DNA of 64,000 nt from NCBI RefSeq assembly GCF_011759385.1, contig NZ_JAARLY010000012.1, positions 17,100 to 81,099 on the forward strand, in the 5' to 3' direction. Position 1 is the stretch's first letter; each line of letters starts with the position of its first letter. This DNA comes from Oleiagrimonas sp. C23AA (GTDB lineage Bacteria > Pseudomonadota > Gammaproteobacteria > Xanthomonadales > Rhodanobacteraceae). The position numbers and the translations under genes were made by a program. Shown piece by piece: positions 1 through 10,166 of the stretch. The notes beneath the pieces were generated by a model. It had not been told where the DNA came from. It did not search any database and saw only the letters and a program-made list of their open reading frames with translations.

Positions 1-1488
1 ACCGTTAACCCAGGCAAGCCGATTTCCGATCAGCCGTTCGTCGACGCGCCGGGCGGCTATCCGGGCGGTGTGGGTGCTGACGGCCAGGGCTACTACGTCG
101 CCAAGTACATCTACAGCACCTCGGCCTCGGTGCGCGTCAAGCAGCGTGCCCAGTACCTGCAGGACAACTGGCAGGTCAATGATCGCCTGCTGGTCAAGAT
201 TGGTGTGCGTAACGACCAGTTCACCAACTACAACCCGGACGGCAAGCCCTTCCTGAAGCTGACCAGCCCGCAGTGGTCGCCGCGCCTGGGCTTCAGCTGG
301 GATGTGAACGGTGATTCCTCGTTCAAGGTGTTCGGCAACCTGGGTCGCTACTACCTGGCCATGCCGGCCTCGGTGGCACTGCGCTCCGCTGGCGGTTCGC
401 TGTACACCCGTACCTACTACACCTATACCGGTATCGATTCCAACGGCGTGCCGACCGGCCTGACGCCGATCAATACCGTCAACGGTGCCGGCCAGCCGGT
501 CTCGGCCAACGCCGAGTATGGTCAGGCCCCAGACCCGAAGACCGTCGCGTCCAAGAACATCAAGGCCGAGCACCAGGATGAGCTGATGCTGGGCTTCGAC
601 AAGAAGCTCAACGCCAACTGGGTATACGGTGCCAACCTGACCTACCGCAAGCTGCGTACTGGCCTGGACGATATCTGCGATGGCGGTGGCATCCTTGACG
701 CCGCTGCGGCCCAGGGTATCAATATCGATGCTAGCAGTGTGCATGGGTGCTACCTGTCCAATCCCGGCGAGACCAACACGTACAACATCGCCAATGGCAA
801 TGGTGGTTACACGGCGGTCAAGGTGACCCCGTCGTACTTCGAAAACATGATCAAGATGAAGCGCACCTACACGTCGGTGAACCTGCATCTTGAGCATCCG
901 TTCGACGGCAAGTGGGACTTCCGTGTCGACTACACCTGGTCAATGAGCCGCGGCAACACCGAGGGTCAGGTACGCTCAGATATCGGTCAGGATAATGTCG
1001 GTGCCACGGTGGATTGGGATTACGGTTACTTCTCCCATTACTCCAATGGTTACCTGGCCAACGACCGCCGTCATCAGCTGAAGGCGCGTGGTACCTATCA
1101 GATCAACCCGGAGTGGATGGTCGGCGCGTTGCTGATGGTCAACTCGGGCATGCCCAAGAGCTGCCTGGGTTACTATGGCCCGTACCAGACCAACCCGACC
1201 GGTTACGGCGCCTACTACCATTTCTGCGATGGCAAGCCGTCCAAGCCGGGTGCCGCGGGTCGCAACCCGTGGACCGAACAGCTGAATCTGAACGTGTCCT
1301 ACCGTCCGGCGTTCGCCGACAACAAGCTGGCGTTCCAGATGTACGTGTATAACGTGCTCGATCAGCAGCGTACACTGCAGACGCGTCCGCGTTATGGCCG
1401 TGCCGGTTCGGTCATTTCTGACTATGGCACCACTGTCAGTGCTGAGGCCCCGCGTTACGTGAAGTTTGGTATCACCTACGACTTCTAA
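1..1488 (+). CDS. TonB-dependent receptor, Oar-like (3' part)
   Basis: The frame is open from the first base, so the start and the plug domain lie outside the window; about 495 codons remain. The visible part is an outer-membrane beta-barrel: alternating polar and aromatic strands with many Tyr/Asn/Gly turns, ending in YVKFGITYDF, the terminal aromatic signature recognised by the BAM machinery. Strand-like segments such as WSPRLGFSWDVNG and LNLNVSYRPAF resemble the Oar/carboxypeptidase-regulatory-like TonB receptors common in Xanthomonadales. The expected role is energised uptake across the outer membrane, but the substrate cannot be read from this fragment. A strong intrinsic terminator follows about 30 bases after the stop. 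Confidence 0.85.
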   Translation, partial: TVNPGKPISDQPFVDAPGGYPGGVGADGQGYYVAKYIYSTSASVRVKQRAQYLQDNWQVNDRLLVKIGVRNDQFTNYNPDGKPFLKLTSPQWSPRLGFSWDVNGDSSFKVFGNLGRYYLAMPASVALRSAGGSLYTRTYYTYTGIDSNGVPTGLTPINTVNGAGQPVSANAEYGQAPDPKTVASKNIKAEHQDELMLGFDKKLNANWVYGANLTYRKLRTGLDDICDGGGILDAAAAQGINIDASSVHGCYLSNPGETNTYNIANGNGGYTAVKVTPSYFENMIKMKRTYTSVNLHLEHPFDGKWDFRVDYTWSMSRGNTEGQVRSDIGQDNVGATVDWDYGYFSHYSNGYLANDRRHQLKARGTYQINPEWMVGALLMVNSGMPKSCLGYYGPYQTNPTGYGAYYHFCDGKPSKPGAAGRNPWTEQLNLNVSYRPAFADNKLAFQMYVYNVLDQQRTLQTRPRYGRAGSVISDYGTTVSAEAPRYVKFGITYDF

Positions 1489-1516
1489 GCTCCGGCTTGG
1501 GATGTAGCGCAATCGA

Positions 1517-1547
1517 GCCGCCGGCCCTCGGGTCGGCGGCTTTTTTT
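1517..1547 (+). terminator. Rho-independent terminator of the TonB receptor gene
   Basis: A 10-bp GC-rich stem (GCCGCCGGCC paired with GGTCGGCGGC, one G-T wobble) with loop CTCG is followed directly by seven T residues, 28 bases after the receptor stop. Confidence 0.9.
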
Positions 1548-1549
1548 AT

Positions 1550-1581
1550 GATCCAACGATGATGCGGAACGTCGTTGGATC
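1550..1581. repeat. Perfect 10-bp inverted repeat upstream of lipoprotein gene
   Basis: GATCCAACGA and its exact complement TCGTTGGATC are separated by 12 bases, just after the terminator and about 115 bases before the lipoprotein ATG. It could be an operator for the downstream gene or a second weak terminator, since TTGACTTTT follows. The sequence does not decide between them. Confidence 0.5.
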
Positions 1582-1696
1582 TTGACTTTTCTGTCACGCG
1601 CTTTGCCGCTATGCTTGGACACTTCCCCCGCGGGAAGCGTCAGGCACAAACGGCTTCGGCGCTGCCGTGAAATTCATCATCGAAGAGGTTTCCCTC

Positions 1697-2548
1697 ATGC
1701 GCAGGATCGTCTTGTCGCTGACGATGCTGGCGGCGCTCGGCGCGGCTGGCTGCTCCCACAACAATGGCTCGGATAATGGCTCGGATGCCGACGGCCAGTC
1801 GCAGAAGGCGATGGCGCATTCGGTTTCGGGTACGGTGTCGCTGACCCAGCCGCGTCAGCTGTCCGATCAGGCCAAGCTGACCATCAAGCTGGTGGACGCA
1901 TCGAACGATGCCGCCCAGCCGCTGGCCAGCAAGACCATCGCTCCGGTCACGCAGATGCCGGTGCAGTTCAAGCTGGACGTGGACCCGTCCAAGGTCAATC
2001 CGTCCGATCTTTACGTGGTGCAGGCCGAGATGATCGATGGCCAGCGTGATTTCACCATGCAGTTGCAGGCCCCGGTGCTGACCAAGGGCGCCAGCAACAC
2101 CGCCAATATCAAGCTGGTGGCGCAGGCCACGCCGGAAGAGAAGCAGCTGGACGACTACAAGAAGGTCGAGCAGCAGATCGGCGGCATGAAGCGCACCCAG
2201 GGCACCAAGCTGGAGAAGGGCGTGTCGCGCGCCTGGCAGGTGTTCAGTCAGGATGGGCAGATCCAGTTCATCCGCGAGCTGGTCGATTACGGCAAGAAGG
2301 GCTTCACTTCCACCGACTTTGCCTATAAGGACGGTCAGCCGTGGGTGGCCGTGCAGAAAAAGAAGCCGAGCCAGAACGCCAAGCCGGATGCCATCAACCG
2401 TGCCGGTTGGGATGCCAAGGGCAACCTGACGCTGCAGCAGCATGAAGTTAATGGCAAGGTGAGCAAGCTTTCCGATTCGGATGCCGCGGACCTGAAGAAG
2501 GAAGCCGAGGCCATCTACAAGCATGTCGACCACGGCAAGAAGAAGTAA
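1697..2548 (+). CDS. YbaY-like lipoprotein
   Basis: The protein is 283 aa. The start is chosen at the ATG preceded by GAAGAGG because it begins a clean lipoprotein signal: MRR, a hydrophobic stretch and the lipobox GAAGC; an upstream in-frame ATG would spoil it. After a Ser/Asn/Gly/Asp-rich linker, residues of about 35-150 carry a beta-rich segment (SVSGTVSL, LTIKLVD, PVQFKLDVD) resembling the YbaY/YscW family of lipoproteins, beta-sandwich proteins of poorly defined function. The C-terminal half is a less familiar charged domain that is probably specific to this lineage. It stands alone between two terminators. The YbaY assignment rests on pattern likeness only. Confidence 0.7.
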   Translation: MRRIVLSLTMLAALGAAGCSHNNGSDNGSDADGQSQKAMAHSVSGTVSLTQPRQLSDQAKLTIKLVDASNDAAQPLASKTIAPVTQMPVQFKLDVDPSKVNPSDLYVVQAEMIDGQRDFTMQLQAPVLTKGASNTANIKLVAQATPEEKQLDDYKKVEQQIGGMKRTQGTKLEKGVSRAWQVFSQDGQIQFIRELVDYGKKGFTSTDFAYKDGQPWVAVQKKKPSQNAKPDAINRAGWDAKGNLTLQQHEVNGKVSKLSDSDAADLKKEAEAIYKHVDHGKKK

Positions 2549-2600
2549 TCTTGTTCTTGCTCGCATGAAGCCGGTCGCCCATTGCAACCGGTAGACATGA

Positions 2601-2636
2601 AAAAGTCGTCCAGACATCTGGACGGCTTTTTCTTTT
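2601..2636. terminator. Bidirectional terminator between convergent genes
   Basis: GTCGTCCAG and CTGGACGGC form a 9-bp stem with loop ACAT, flanked by AAAA on the left and TTTTTCTTTT on the right. It can therefore terminate the lipoprotein transcript on the plus strand and the esterase transcript on the minus strand. A second hairpin without a T-run (GGGGCGGG/CCCGCCCC, 2677-2696) lies closer to the esterase stop. Confidence 0.8.
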
Positions 2637-2706
2637 CTATAAAGCAAGCGGTACGCTTGATATCCCGCCCGAAACAGGGGCGGGCGCACCCGCCCCAAAG
2701 ATGGGC

Positions 2707-4674
2707 TTAGAAGCTGTACTTCATGCCCAGGCTGAGCGCATTGAGCTTCTGCGTATTGTCACCGAAGTGACCCTGGTAGCCGATCCAGGTGCTGGTGGCA
2801 GAGGTTACCTGCATGGCCAGACCGATATCGGCGCTGCCCCAGCTGCTGTCGGAGGTGAAGCCGGTGCTGGTGAAGTGACCGTTCATGCTGACCAGGCCTG
2901 CCTGTACCCGGTCGGCGCCAGCGCGGCTGTCGTGATTCCAGGCCACTTCCACATACGGACTGATGGTGCTGGAGCCGGCCTGCCAGCTGCCGGCAAGGCG
3001 CCAGCCCAGGCTGGCGACGGCGGCGTTGCGCTCCTGCTTGCCAAACCACATCGCCGAACTGTCACCGCTGTATTCGCTGTAAGCGTTGACGCGAATACGC
3101 TGCCACTCGAACTTGGCGAACGGACCGGTCTTCAGGCCGCCATCCCCAAACCACCAGCCGGCGGTGACGCCGCCAAGTAGCTGCGAGCCGTCGGTCTTGC
3201 CGGTCTCGGTACGCGTGGCCGCACCCAATGCGAAACGCCGGTTGATATCCTTGTAGCTCAGCTGTCCGAAGCTGGCGTAGACGCCGGCAAAGCCGCCGTC
3301 CTGATGGAGCATGGCATAGCCGGAGGCGCTGAGCGTGGTCAGTTTGTAACCACCGGCGTTGTGGTCAACGTCGGCCTTGGCGTGGCCCAGGCCCAGCGCC
3401 ACACCCATGCTGACGTTGTCGCCGGCCTGCGTGGCCGCGCCCAGCGACAGATTGGCGTTGTCGCTGTCGGCACCCGGTGCGCCATTGTTGGCATCAAAGC
3501 TCTGGCGACCATAGCCGACGCGGGCAAAGGTGCGCGTGCCGGCACCCATCACGTCGGCGGTCATCTGTTGGGTCAGCGTGGTGGCCTGGAATCGGCTCAT
3601 CGCCAATGGTGCCTCGGCCAGCAGAGAGACCTGTTCCGGGGCGGCCAGTTCGGCAGCCACATACTGGCCGAGCAGCGCGTGGGCGGCGGTGGTCGGGTGC
3701 ACCCCGTCGGCGAACAGGTAGCTATTCTGCGTGCCATCGGCGTAGGTGTAGGGCGCGCCCGATCCCGCCGGGCCGCACTGTACCGAACTGGAGCCGGCGC
3801 CACAGGCCGCATCGGTGACATTGCTGAAGCCATACGCCGACGGATTGGCGATGATTTCCTTGAACAGGCTGTACACATCCACCGGCACGATGCCGTCACC
3901 GGCCTGAGACAAACCGGTGTTGAGCTGGCTGTTGTAGATCAGCGACAGGCCCGTGAGCGAGGTGGCGGCATCGGCGCCCTGCGCCGCAGCGCTCGGCGTG
4001 GAACCGATATCCGGCAGGTTGAACACCAGAATATGCTTGGCACCGGCCGATTGCAGATTGTCGATCAGGCCCACTTCGGTGACAGCGGCGGCGGCCACGT
4101 TGGCCTGCGCCTGGTCGGCCGTTTCCAGCGAGCTGACGCCAGCGGCACTGGCGACCTGCCCGCGGATCTGCGCGGCGACCTGGTCGGCCACGGCCGGCGG
4201 CAGGCCGGCCGTATTGGCAGCGATCAGCGCATCGGCCTGGGCCGAGGCCCCGGCCGCGGTGGCGTGGTAGAAGATATCATTGGCCCCGCCCCAGACGGAG
4301 TAGAGCGCATTGGGGTCGGCGCTACCGGCGGCGGCGAGGTAGCCGCTGACCTGGGTACTGATGGTCGGCACCGCCGCTGGCGTGCCCGGCGAGTTGGTAT
4401 TGACGCCGGCGCCACCCCAGGCGTAGTCACTGCCGCCAAGCAATGATGGCGACAGGGTGATGCCGTAACCATCGGCGACATGCTCGATGGCCACCTCTCC
4501 GGGGTTGGTGGTGAAGCGCGAGGGCGTCTGCGCGCCGCTGGCCAGCGAAATATTGCCGTTGTCACTCAGGCTGTCGCCAAACACGACAACGTTCTTGTAG
4601 GTGGTGGCGTGGGCGCCACTGCTGAAAACGAGCGCGGCGACGATGGCGCCGCTCAGAACGCGCAAACGGGGCAT
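2707..4674 (-). CDS. Autotransporter GDSL esterase/lipase (EstA type)
   Basis: The protein is 655 aa. The start is at the ATG preceded by GGAG eight bases away, which begins a signal peptide (MPRLRVLSGAIVAALVFSS, cleaved near AHA). The passenger domain has the GDSL/SGNH blocks: VVFGDSLSDNG with the nucleophile Ser, GGAND (block III) and DGVHPTT (block V Asp and His). The last 270 residues or so are an autotransporter beta-barrel ending in SLGMKYSF. The family (EstA/EstP/type Va) anchors the esterase on the outer surface and hydrolyses short- to medium-chain esters. Earlier in-frame codons upstream lack a signal peptide and were rejected. It lies downstream of tex on the same strand with a 130-base gap. 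Confidence 0.9.
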   Translation of the reverse strand: MPRLRVLSGAIVAALVFSSGAHATTYKNVVVFGDSLSDNGNISLASGAQTPSRFTTNPGEVAIEHVADGYGITLSPSLLGGSDYAWGGAGVNTNSPGTPAAVPTISTQVSGYLAAAGSADPNALYSVWGGANDIFYHATAAGASAQADALIAANTAGLPPAVADQVAAQIRGQVASAAGVSSLETADQAQANVAAAAVTEVGLIDNLQSAGAKHILVFNLPDIGSTPSAAAQGADAATSLTGLSLIYNSQLNTGLSQAGDGIVPVDVYSLFKEIIANPSAYGFSNVTDAACGAGSSSVQCGPAGSGAPYTYADGTQNSYLFADGVHPTTAAHALLGQYVAAELAAPEQVSLLAEAPLAMSRFQATTLTQQMTADVMGAGTRTFARVGYGRQSFDANNGAPGADSDNANLSLGAATQAGDNVSMGVALGLGHAKADVDHNAGGYKLTTLSASGYAMLHQDGGFAGVYASFGQLSYKDINRRFALGAATRTETGKTDGSQLLGGVTAGWWFGDGGLKTGPFAKFEWQRIRVNAYSEYSGDSSAMWFGKQERNAAVASLGWRLAGSWQAGSSTISPYVEVAWNHDSRAGADRVQAGLVSMNGHFTSTGFTSDSSWGSADIGLAMQVTSATSTWIGYQGHFGDNTQKLNALSLGMKYSF

Positions 4675-4761
4675 GACTTTTTCTCCCTGGGGGCAATCCC
4701 TGTGGCTACGGTAAAGCAATCCATACGCATGCGCATGCTGCACTGCATCGCATCGTGATAG

Positions 4762-4790
4762 AGCGCACGGCACGGCACGGGCCGTGCGCT
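4762..4790 (-). terminator. Hairpin after tex (possible terminator without U-tract)
   Basis: AGCGCACGGC and GCCGTGCGCT form a perfect 10-bp stem with a 9-base loop, 14 bases beyond the tex stop. The minus-strand continuation (CTATCACG) has no T-run, so it may act as a weak or Rho-assisted terminator or as an mRNA end stabiliser. Confidence 0.45.
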
Positions 4791-4804
4791 TCCAAGCGTC
4801 TCTA

Positions 4805-7117
4805 TCAGCGCTTCTGGGCGCGTGCGAAAGCGTCGGCCAAGGCATTGTTGGCCGGTGCCGCCGCTGCCTTGGGCACGCCTCCGCGCGGCGCCTTGCCGCG
4901 CGGCTTTTCCTCACGCGCCGGGCGTCCGCCGCCGCGGGCTTCGCCGGGGATATCGTCCAGGCGCATGGACAGCGCGATGCGCTTGCGTGCCAGATCCACC
5001 TCCATCACCTTCACTTTCACGATATCGCCGGCCTTGACCGCATCGCGTGGATCCTTGACGAACTGGTGCGACAGCGCCGAGACGTGCACCAGGCCGTCCT
5101 GGTGCACGCCGATGTCGACGAAGGCACCGAACGCGGCCACGTTGCTGATGCGCCCTTCCAGCACCATGCCCACGTCCAGGTCCTTCATGTCCTCCACGCC
5201 TTCGGCGAAGGACGGCGTGACGAACTCGGGGCGCGGATCGCGACCGGGCTTTTCCAGCTCTTTCAGGATGTCGCGCACGGTCGGCAGGCCAAAGCGCTCA
5301 TCGGTGAACTGTTCGGCTTTCAGGCCGCGCAGGAACGAGGCATCGCCGATGATGTTGCGCACCTCGCGGCCGCACTGGGCAACGATGCGCTCGACCACCG
5401 GATAGGCTTCCGGATGCACCGCGCTGGCATCTAGCGGGTCATCGCCTTGGCCAATACGCAGGAAGCCGGCGCACTGCTCGAAGGCCTTCTCGCCCAGGCG
5501 CGGCACGTCCATCAGCGCCTTGCGGGTGCGGAACGCGCCGTGGCTGTCGCGGTACCGCACCACGTTTTCGGCCACGCTTGCCGAAAGCCCCGCCACGCGC
5601 GCGAGCAGCGGCGCCGAGGCGGTGTTGACGTCGACGCCGACGCCGTTCACGCAGTCCTCCACGCAGGCATCGAGCGAGCGTGCCAGCTTGGCCTGGTTCA
5701 CATCGTGCTGATACTGGCCCACGCCAATGGCCTTGGGTTCGATCTTGACCAGCTCGGCCAGCGGGTCCTGCAGGCGCCGGGCAATGGACACGGCGCCGCG
5801 CAGCGACACATCCAGATCGGGAAATTCGCGCGCGGCCGACTCGGAGGCCGAATACACCGAGGCGCCGGCCTCGCTGACCACGATCTTGGCCAGCGTCAGC
5901 GCGGTCTGTTTCTTGATCACCTCGCCGGCCAGCTTGTCGGTCTCGCGCGAGGCGGTGCCGTTGCCGATGGCGATCAGGGCCACGCCGTGCTTCTGACACA
6001 GCTTGCCCAACTCGGCGACCGACTGATCCCACTGCCGGCGCGGCTCGTGCGGATAGATGGTAGTGGTGTCGACCAGTTTGCCGGTGGCGTCCACCACCGC
6101 CACCTTTACGCCGGTGCGGATGCCCGGGTCCAGGCCCATCACCGCCTTCGGCCCGGCAGGTGCGGCCAGCAGCAGGTCTTTCAGGTTGTCGCCGAACACG
6201 GAAATGGCGCCATCCTCGGCCGCCTCGCGGGCGCGGCCGAACAGGTCCAGCGTCAGGTGCAGGTGCAGCTTGACGCGCCAAGTCAGGCGCACGGTATCGG
6301 CCAGCCAGGCATCGGCGGGGCGACCCTGGTTAGTGATGCCGGCATGATGGGCCACGCGGGCCTCGCCGTCGGCATGGCCTTGCTCGGCATCGGCGCCGGG
6401 TGGTACCAGATCCAGCTCGATGATGCCCTCGTTGCGTGCGCGCATCAGCGCCAGCAGTCGGTGCGAGGGAATCTTCGCGATCGATTCGCTGTGGTCGAAG
6501 TAGTCGCGGAACTTGGCACCCTCATGCTCCTTGCCTTCGATGACGCGGGCACGGATCTGGCCGCCGTCCCACAGCCAGTCACGCAACTCGCCGACCAGCG
6601 TGGCGTCTTCGGCGATCGCCTCCATCAGGATCGCACGCGCGCCGTCCAGCGCAGCCTTGATATCGGCCACGCCCTTGTCGGCATCGATAAAGCCCTCTGC
6701 GCGTGTTTCCGGCGCCACCGATGGGTCTTCGCGCAGCGCGGTGGCCAGTGGCTCCAGCCCGGCCTCGCGCGCGATCTGCGCCTTGGTGCGGCGCTTGGGC
6801 TTGTACGGCAGGTACAGATCTTCCAGTCGCGCCTTGGTCTCGGCGGCCTCGATCTGCCCGCGCAGGGCGTCGCTCAGCTTGCCCTGCTCCTCGACGCTGG
6901 CAAGGATCGCCGCACGGCGATCTTCCAGCTCGCGCAGGTAGCGCAGGCGCTCTTCCAGCAGGCGCAGTTGTGTGTCATCCAGGCCGCCAGTGACTTCCTT
7001 GCGGTACCGTGCGATGAAGGGGACGGTGGCGCCACCGTCGAGCAGCTCCACGGCGGCGCGAACCTGGGCTGCCTGGGCGCCGACGTCTTCGGCGATGCGT
7101 TGTTCGATGCTGAGCAT
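4805..7117 (-). CDS. tex: Tex-family S1 RNA-binding transcription accessory protein
   Basis: The protein is 770 aa, the usual length for Tex. The N-terminal region ([17 protein letters not shown]) is the conserved Tex HTH-like part. The YqgF/RuvC-like domain contains [16 protein letters not shown], and the helix-hairpin-helix region contains GVDVNTAS and [19 protein letters not shown]. The C-terminal S1 domain (about residues 645-720) reads [21 protein letters not shown]. It ends in an Arg/Gly/Lys/Ala-rich basic tail. Tex binds nucleic acid and RNA polymerase and affects transcription and virulence-gene expression in several bacteria. It follows mnmG on the same strand by 121 bases. Confidence 0.95.
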   Translation of the reverse strand: MLSIEQRIAEDVGAQAAQVRAAVELLDGGATVPFIARYRKEVTGGLDDTQLRLLEERLRYLRELEDRRAAILASVEEQGKLSDALRGQIEAAETKARLEDLYLPYKPKRRTKAQIAREAGLEPLATALREDPSVAPETRAEGFIDADKGVADIKAALDGARAILMEAIAEDATLVGELRDWLWDGGQIRARVIEGKEHEGAKFRDYFDHSESIAKIPSHRLLALMRARNEGIIELDLVPPGADAEQGHADGEARVAHHAGITNQGRPADAWLADTVRLTWRVKLHLHLTLDLFGRAREAAEDGAISVFGDNLKDLLLAAPAGPKAVMGLDPGIRTGVKVAVVDATGKLVDTTTIYPHEPRRQWDQSVAELGKLCQKHGVALIAIGNGTASRETDKLAGEVIKKQTALTLAKIVVSEAGASVYSASESAAREFPDLDVSLRGAVSIARRLQDPLAELVKIEPKAIGVGQYQHDVNQAKLARSLDACVEDCVNGVGVDVNTASAPLLARVAGLSASVAENVVRYRDSHGAFRTRKALMDVPRLGEKAFEQCAGFLRIGQGDDPLDASAVHPEAYPVVERIVAQCGREVRNIIGDASFLRGLKAEQFTDERFGLPTVRDILKELEKPGRDPRPEFVTPSFAEGVEDMKDLDVGMVLEGRISNVAAFGAFVDIGVHQDGLVHVSALSHQFVKDPRDAVKAGDIVKVKVMEVDLARKRIALSMRLDDIPGEARGGGRPAREEKPRGKAPRGGVPKAAAAPANNALADAFARAQKR

Positions 7118-7238
7118 GAGGCTTTGCTAAAAATCCTTGCGGCGTAATCGTTACGAAAGCCGGTATGCCGCCGGGCGGCACACCGTAAGCGGCGTCGATT
7201 CTAGCAATGCCATGGGCCGCCATGGCGAGCGTGTGTGC

Positions 7239-9116
7239 TCAGGCGGCGTGGCGGCGCTTCAGGTGCACCAGCAACAGCGAGATCGCGGCGGGCGTGATGC
7301 CGCTGATACGCATGGCCTGACCGATGGTCTGCGGGCGGGCAGACTGCAGTTTGGCCAGTGCCTCGGCGGAAAGGCCGCGCACGCCGCCATAGTCGAAATG
7401 CTCTGGAATGGCAGTGTGTTCGTGGCGACGCTGACGGGCGATGTCCTCGCGCTGACGCTCCAGGTAGCCGGCGTATTTGATCTGTACCTGCACCTGCTCG
7501 GCGACGGCGGCATCGTCGACTGCCGGGCCGAAGCCTTCCACCGCGGTCAGGCCGGCGTAATCGAGCTGCGGGCGACGCAGCAGCTCCTCGGCATTGGCTT
7601 CGCGGCTCAAGGCCATGCCGTGCTGGCGTTCCAGCGCCTGGCCAAGCGCGTTGGTGGGCGCCGCCCACAGACCGCGCAGACGGGCTTTTTCCGTCTCCAC
7701 GGCATCACGCTTGCGTCTTAGCGCGTCATAGCGTGCCTGGGGTACCACGCCCAGTTCGAAGCCGGTCTCGGTCAGGCGCAGGTCGGCGTTGTCCTCGCGC
7801 AGGTGCAGCCGGTATTCGGCGCGCGAGGTGAACATGCGGTACGGCTCCAGTGTGCCGTTGGTGGTCAGGTCGTCGATCAGCACGCCGATGTAGGCCTCGT
7901 CGCGGCGCGGATACCACGGCGACTTGTCCTGCACCTGGCGCGCCGCGTTGAGGCCGGCGATCAGACCCTGCGCACCGGCTTCCTCGTAACCGGTGGTGCC
8001 ATTGATCTGACCGGCGAAGAACAGACCGCCAATGGCCTTGGTCTCCAGCCATGGCTTGAGGCCGCGCGGATCGAAATAGTCGTACTCGATAGCGTAACCG
8101 GGGCGAGTAATGTGCGCTTGCTCAAAGCCCTTAATCGAGCGCACCAGCGCCAGCTGCACATCGAACGGCAGTGAGGTGGAAATGCCGTTGGGATAGATCT
8201 CGAAGGTGTCCAGACCTTCCGGCTCGATGAAGATCTGATGCGAGGCCTTGTCGGCAAAGCGCACCACCTTGTCCTCGATCGAGGGACAGTAGCGCGGGCC
8301 GGTACCCTCGATCTGGCCGCTGTACATGGGCGATCTGTGCAGCGCGCCGCGGATCAGCTCGTGGGTACGCTCGCTGGTGTGGGTGATCCAGCAATCGACC
8401 TGGCGCGGATGCTCCTGGACCGAGCCCAGGTAGGAGAATACCGGCACGGGGTGGTCGCCGGGCTGGGCCTGCAGACCGCTGAAGTCGATGCTGCGGCTGT
8501 CGATGCGCGGCGGCGTGCCGGTCTTCAGACGATCGGCGGCAACGGGCAGTTCACGCAGGCGCATGGCCAGTGTGGTGGCCGGTGGATCGCCGGCACGGCC
8601 ACCGGCGTGCTGGGCTTCGCCGATGTGGATGCGTCCGCCCAGGAAGGTGCCGGCGGTTAGCACCACGGCGCCGGCACGGAAGCTCAGGCCCATCTGCGTG
8701 ACCACGCCAGTGACGCGCCCCCCCTCGATGATCAGATCGTCCACTGCCTGCTGGAACAGGCTCAGGTTGGGCTGGGTTTCGACCATGCGGCGGACGGCGG
8801 CCTTGTACAGCACGCGATCGGCCTGGCAGCGCGTGGCACGCACAGCGGGGCCTTTGGAGGCATTGAGCGTGCGCCATTGGATACCGGCACGATCGGCCGC
8901 ATGCGCCATGGCCCCCCCCAGGGCGTCGATTTCCTTCACCAGGTGACCCTTGCCGATGCCGCCGATGGCCGGGTTGCAGCTCATCTGGCCGACGGTCTCG
9001 ATGTTGTGGGTCAGCAGCAGTGTGCACGCGCCGCTGCGTGCCGCAGCGAGCGCGGCCTCGGTGCCGGCATGGCCGCCGCCGATGACGATAACGTCGAAGT
9101 GTTCGGGGTGCTGCAT
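7239..9116 (-). CDS. mnmG: tRNA uridine-5-carboxymethylaminomethyl modification enzyme MnmG (GidA)
   Basis: The protein is 625 aa, the family length. The FAD-binding dinucleotide fold is at the N-terminus ([20 protein letters not shown]), followed by the hallmark [14 protein letters not shown] and later [14 protein letters not shown] and [20 protein letters not shown]. With MnmE it installs the carboxymethylaminomethyl group on U34 of several tRNAs, using FAD and methylene-THF. mnmE is not in the window. The gene is preceded by a 528-base stretch without a protein gene that contains strong hairpins and may form part of its leader. Confidence 0.97.
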   Translation of the reverse strand: MQHPEHFDVIVIGGGHAGTEAALAAARSGACTLLLTHNIETVGQMSCNPAIGGIGKGHLVKEIDALGGAMAHAADRAGIQWRTLNASKGPAVRATRCQADRVLYKAAVRRMVETQPNLSLFQQAVDDLIIEGGRVTGVVTQMGLSFRAGAVVLTAGTFLGGRIHIGEAQHAGGRAGDPPATTLAMRLRELPVAADRLKTGTPPRIDSRSIDFSGLQAQPGDHPVPVFSYLGSVQEHPRQVDCWITHTSERTHELIRGALHRSPMYSGQIEGTGPRYCPSIEDKVVRFADKASHQIFIEPEGLDTFEIYPNGISTSLPFDVQLALVRSIKGFEQAHITRPGYAIEYDYFDPRGLKPWLETKAIGGLFFAGQINGTTGYEEAGAQGLIAGLNAARQVQDKSPWYPRRDEAYIGVLIDDLTTNGTLEPYRMFTSRAEYRLHLREDNADLRLTETGFELGVVPQARYDALRRKRDAVETEKARLRGLWAAPTNALGQALERQHGMALSREANAEELLRRPQLDYAGLTAVEGFGPAVDDAAVAEQVQVQIKYAGYLERQREDIARQRRHEHTAIPEHFDYGGVRGLSAEALAKLQSARPQTIGQAMRISGITPAAISLLLVHLKRRHAA

Positions 9117-9644
9117 GGAGAGAACCGCAGGTGTCGATGAGCTGACGATATTTTAGCCAGTTTGCCAGTCAGCTGCCCACGTGGCTGTGCTCAACATGGC
9201 ATGCAAGTTGCTAATACATCCGCGGTACCTTCGCCGGGCTGACGCAGCGTTCTACCGCGCGGAAGGCTGGAGTGAACAGGGTCCGGCCGCGTGCCGACGA
9301 AGGGAAGCCAATGCCGCCCCGTTTGGGTGGCACCGCCATGGATTGGCACTACACGGGAAGGATCTGGCGCCCGGCGGTCCTCAGGAACAGGGGGAATCCA
9401 GGATGACCGTATGCCGGGCGCCAGAAACCGGAAAGTCGAATACTGGCGTGGTGTTGCGCCTACGCTACAGCGTCATGGTCGACCCGTCAGCATGAACGTG
9501 CGGTGACTCCAGACACCGCGCTTACTGCCCCGCCTCGATGACGCCTTCAGTCCACAATGCGACGTACCGCGTCAATCCGCAATGCACTTCGCGTCTTGAT
9601 GTGACGCACATCGCACTCACTGCTGATCGTGTCTAGGCTGCGAT
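9117..9644. other. Gene-free 528-bp intergenic region with structured segments
   Basis: It lies between two minus-strand genes (the small lipoprotein upstream, mnmG downstream). A plus-strand open frame at 9181-9495 has no Shine-Dalgarno sequence and low-complexity composition and is not called. Two fold-rich segments stand out. In 9307-9347, GCCAAT/ATTGGC encloses GCCGCCC/GGGTGGC. In 9364-9424 there is a 12-bp perfect stem plus a 4-bp inner stem. The mnmG promoter must lie somewhere here, but no convincing -35/-10 pair was picked out. Confidence 0.6.
9364..9424. ncRNA. Long stem-loop, candidate structured RNA or leader element
   Basis: CTGGCGCCCGGC (9364-9375) pairs perfectly with GCCGGGCGCCAG (9413-9424). 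Inside it GGTC pairs with GACC across a 4-base bulge, leaving a 25-base loop. The stem is too long for a chance hairpin of ordinary intergenic DNA. It does not match 4.5S, 6S, tmRNA, RNase P or a riboswitch core that I know. It could belong to the mnmG 5' UTR (minus strand) or be an independent small RNA. Confidence 0.35.
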
Positions 9645-10145
9645 TCAGCTGCGATCGCGCCGTCCATGTTCGCGGGCGCGATTATGGTGGGAAGGGTGAC
9701 GGCGCGAGTCCGGCGTGACCCGGCGCGGTTCATGATCCGGACGCGGGTGAGCTGGGCGGTGCCAGGACGGTTGCGGCTGACGATGATGGTGACGCGGCCG
9801 GTGGTCATGATCCCTGTCACGATCGTGACGCCATTCATGTCGGTCATGATGATCGAACCGGCGCCAGTGGCCACGGTGCCGATACGCGTCGTCACGGCGC
9901 ACGATGACCCGTCGGCGACCTTCGCTGTAGTAGCCGCCGCCGTAATAGAACGGATCGCTGTAGCCCCAGCCATAGGGAGCGAAGCCGTCATCCCCATAGC
10001 CACCGCGATAGGGCGAGGTGCGCACCGATTCGCCGACGTAGTAGCCATCGGCCTGGCGATAATCGTGCATCACGCAGCCACTGAGCAGCAGCGTGCCGAT
10101 GGCGAGAAGGGCGGCGGTACCTTGGCGCAAGCGCGCGATATGCAT
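9645..10145 (-). CDS. Small His/Arg-rich lipoprotein, function unknown
   Basis: The protein is 166 aa. A lipoprotein signal peptide (MHIARLRQGTAALLAIGTLL followed by the lipobox LLSGC) leads into a Tyr/Gly-rich segment (GYGDDGFAPYGWGYSDPFYY). The tail is strongly enriched in His, Arg, Asp and Pro (for example RDRDHDHRPRHHH). Such tails suggest metal or polyanion binding, but no family is recognised. The start is supported by GGAGAAGCGC just before the ATG. A long plus-strand frame opposite is a GC-rich shadow. It lies downstream of pepN, separated by a strong hairpin. Confidence 0.75.
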   Translation of the reverse strand: MHIARLRQGTAALLAIGTLLLSGCVMHDYRQADGYYVGESVRTSPYRGGYGDDGFAPYGWGYSDPFYYGGGYYSEGRRRVIVRRDDAYRHRGHWRRFDHHDRHEWRHDRDRDHDHRPRHHHRQPQPSWHRPAHPRPDHEPRRVTPDSRRHPSHHNRAREHGRRDRS

Positions 10146-10166
10146 GCGCTTCTCCTATAAGACCGA

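Noticed and set aside
5447..7147. A 566-codon plus-strand frame opposite tex, and similar long frames opposite leuC, leuA and ilvD
   Set aside because: They lie in the antisense frame favoured by high GC in third positions, lack domains, and the opposite strand encodes unmistakable enzymes.
9181..9495. A 104-codon plus-strand open frame in the mnmG upstream gap
   Set aside because: No ribosome site, no recognisable fold or family, odd composition, and it runs across the strong hairpins.
9117..9644. A riboswitch (cobalamin or similar) in the mnmG leader
   Set aside because: Fragments such as GGGAAG looked suggestive, but the conserved core and its order are absent on both strands.
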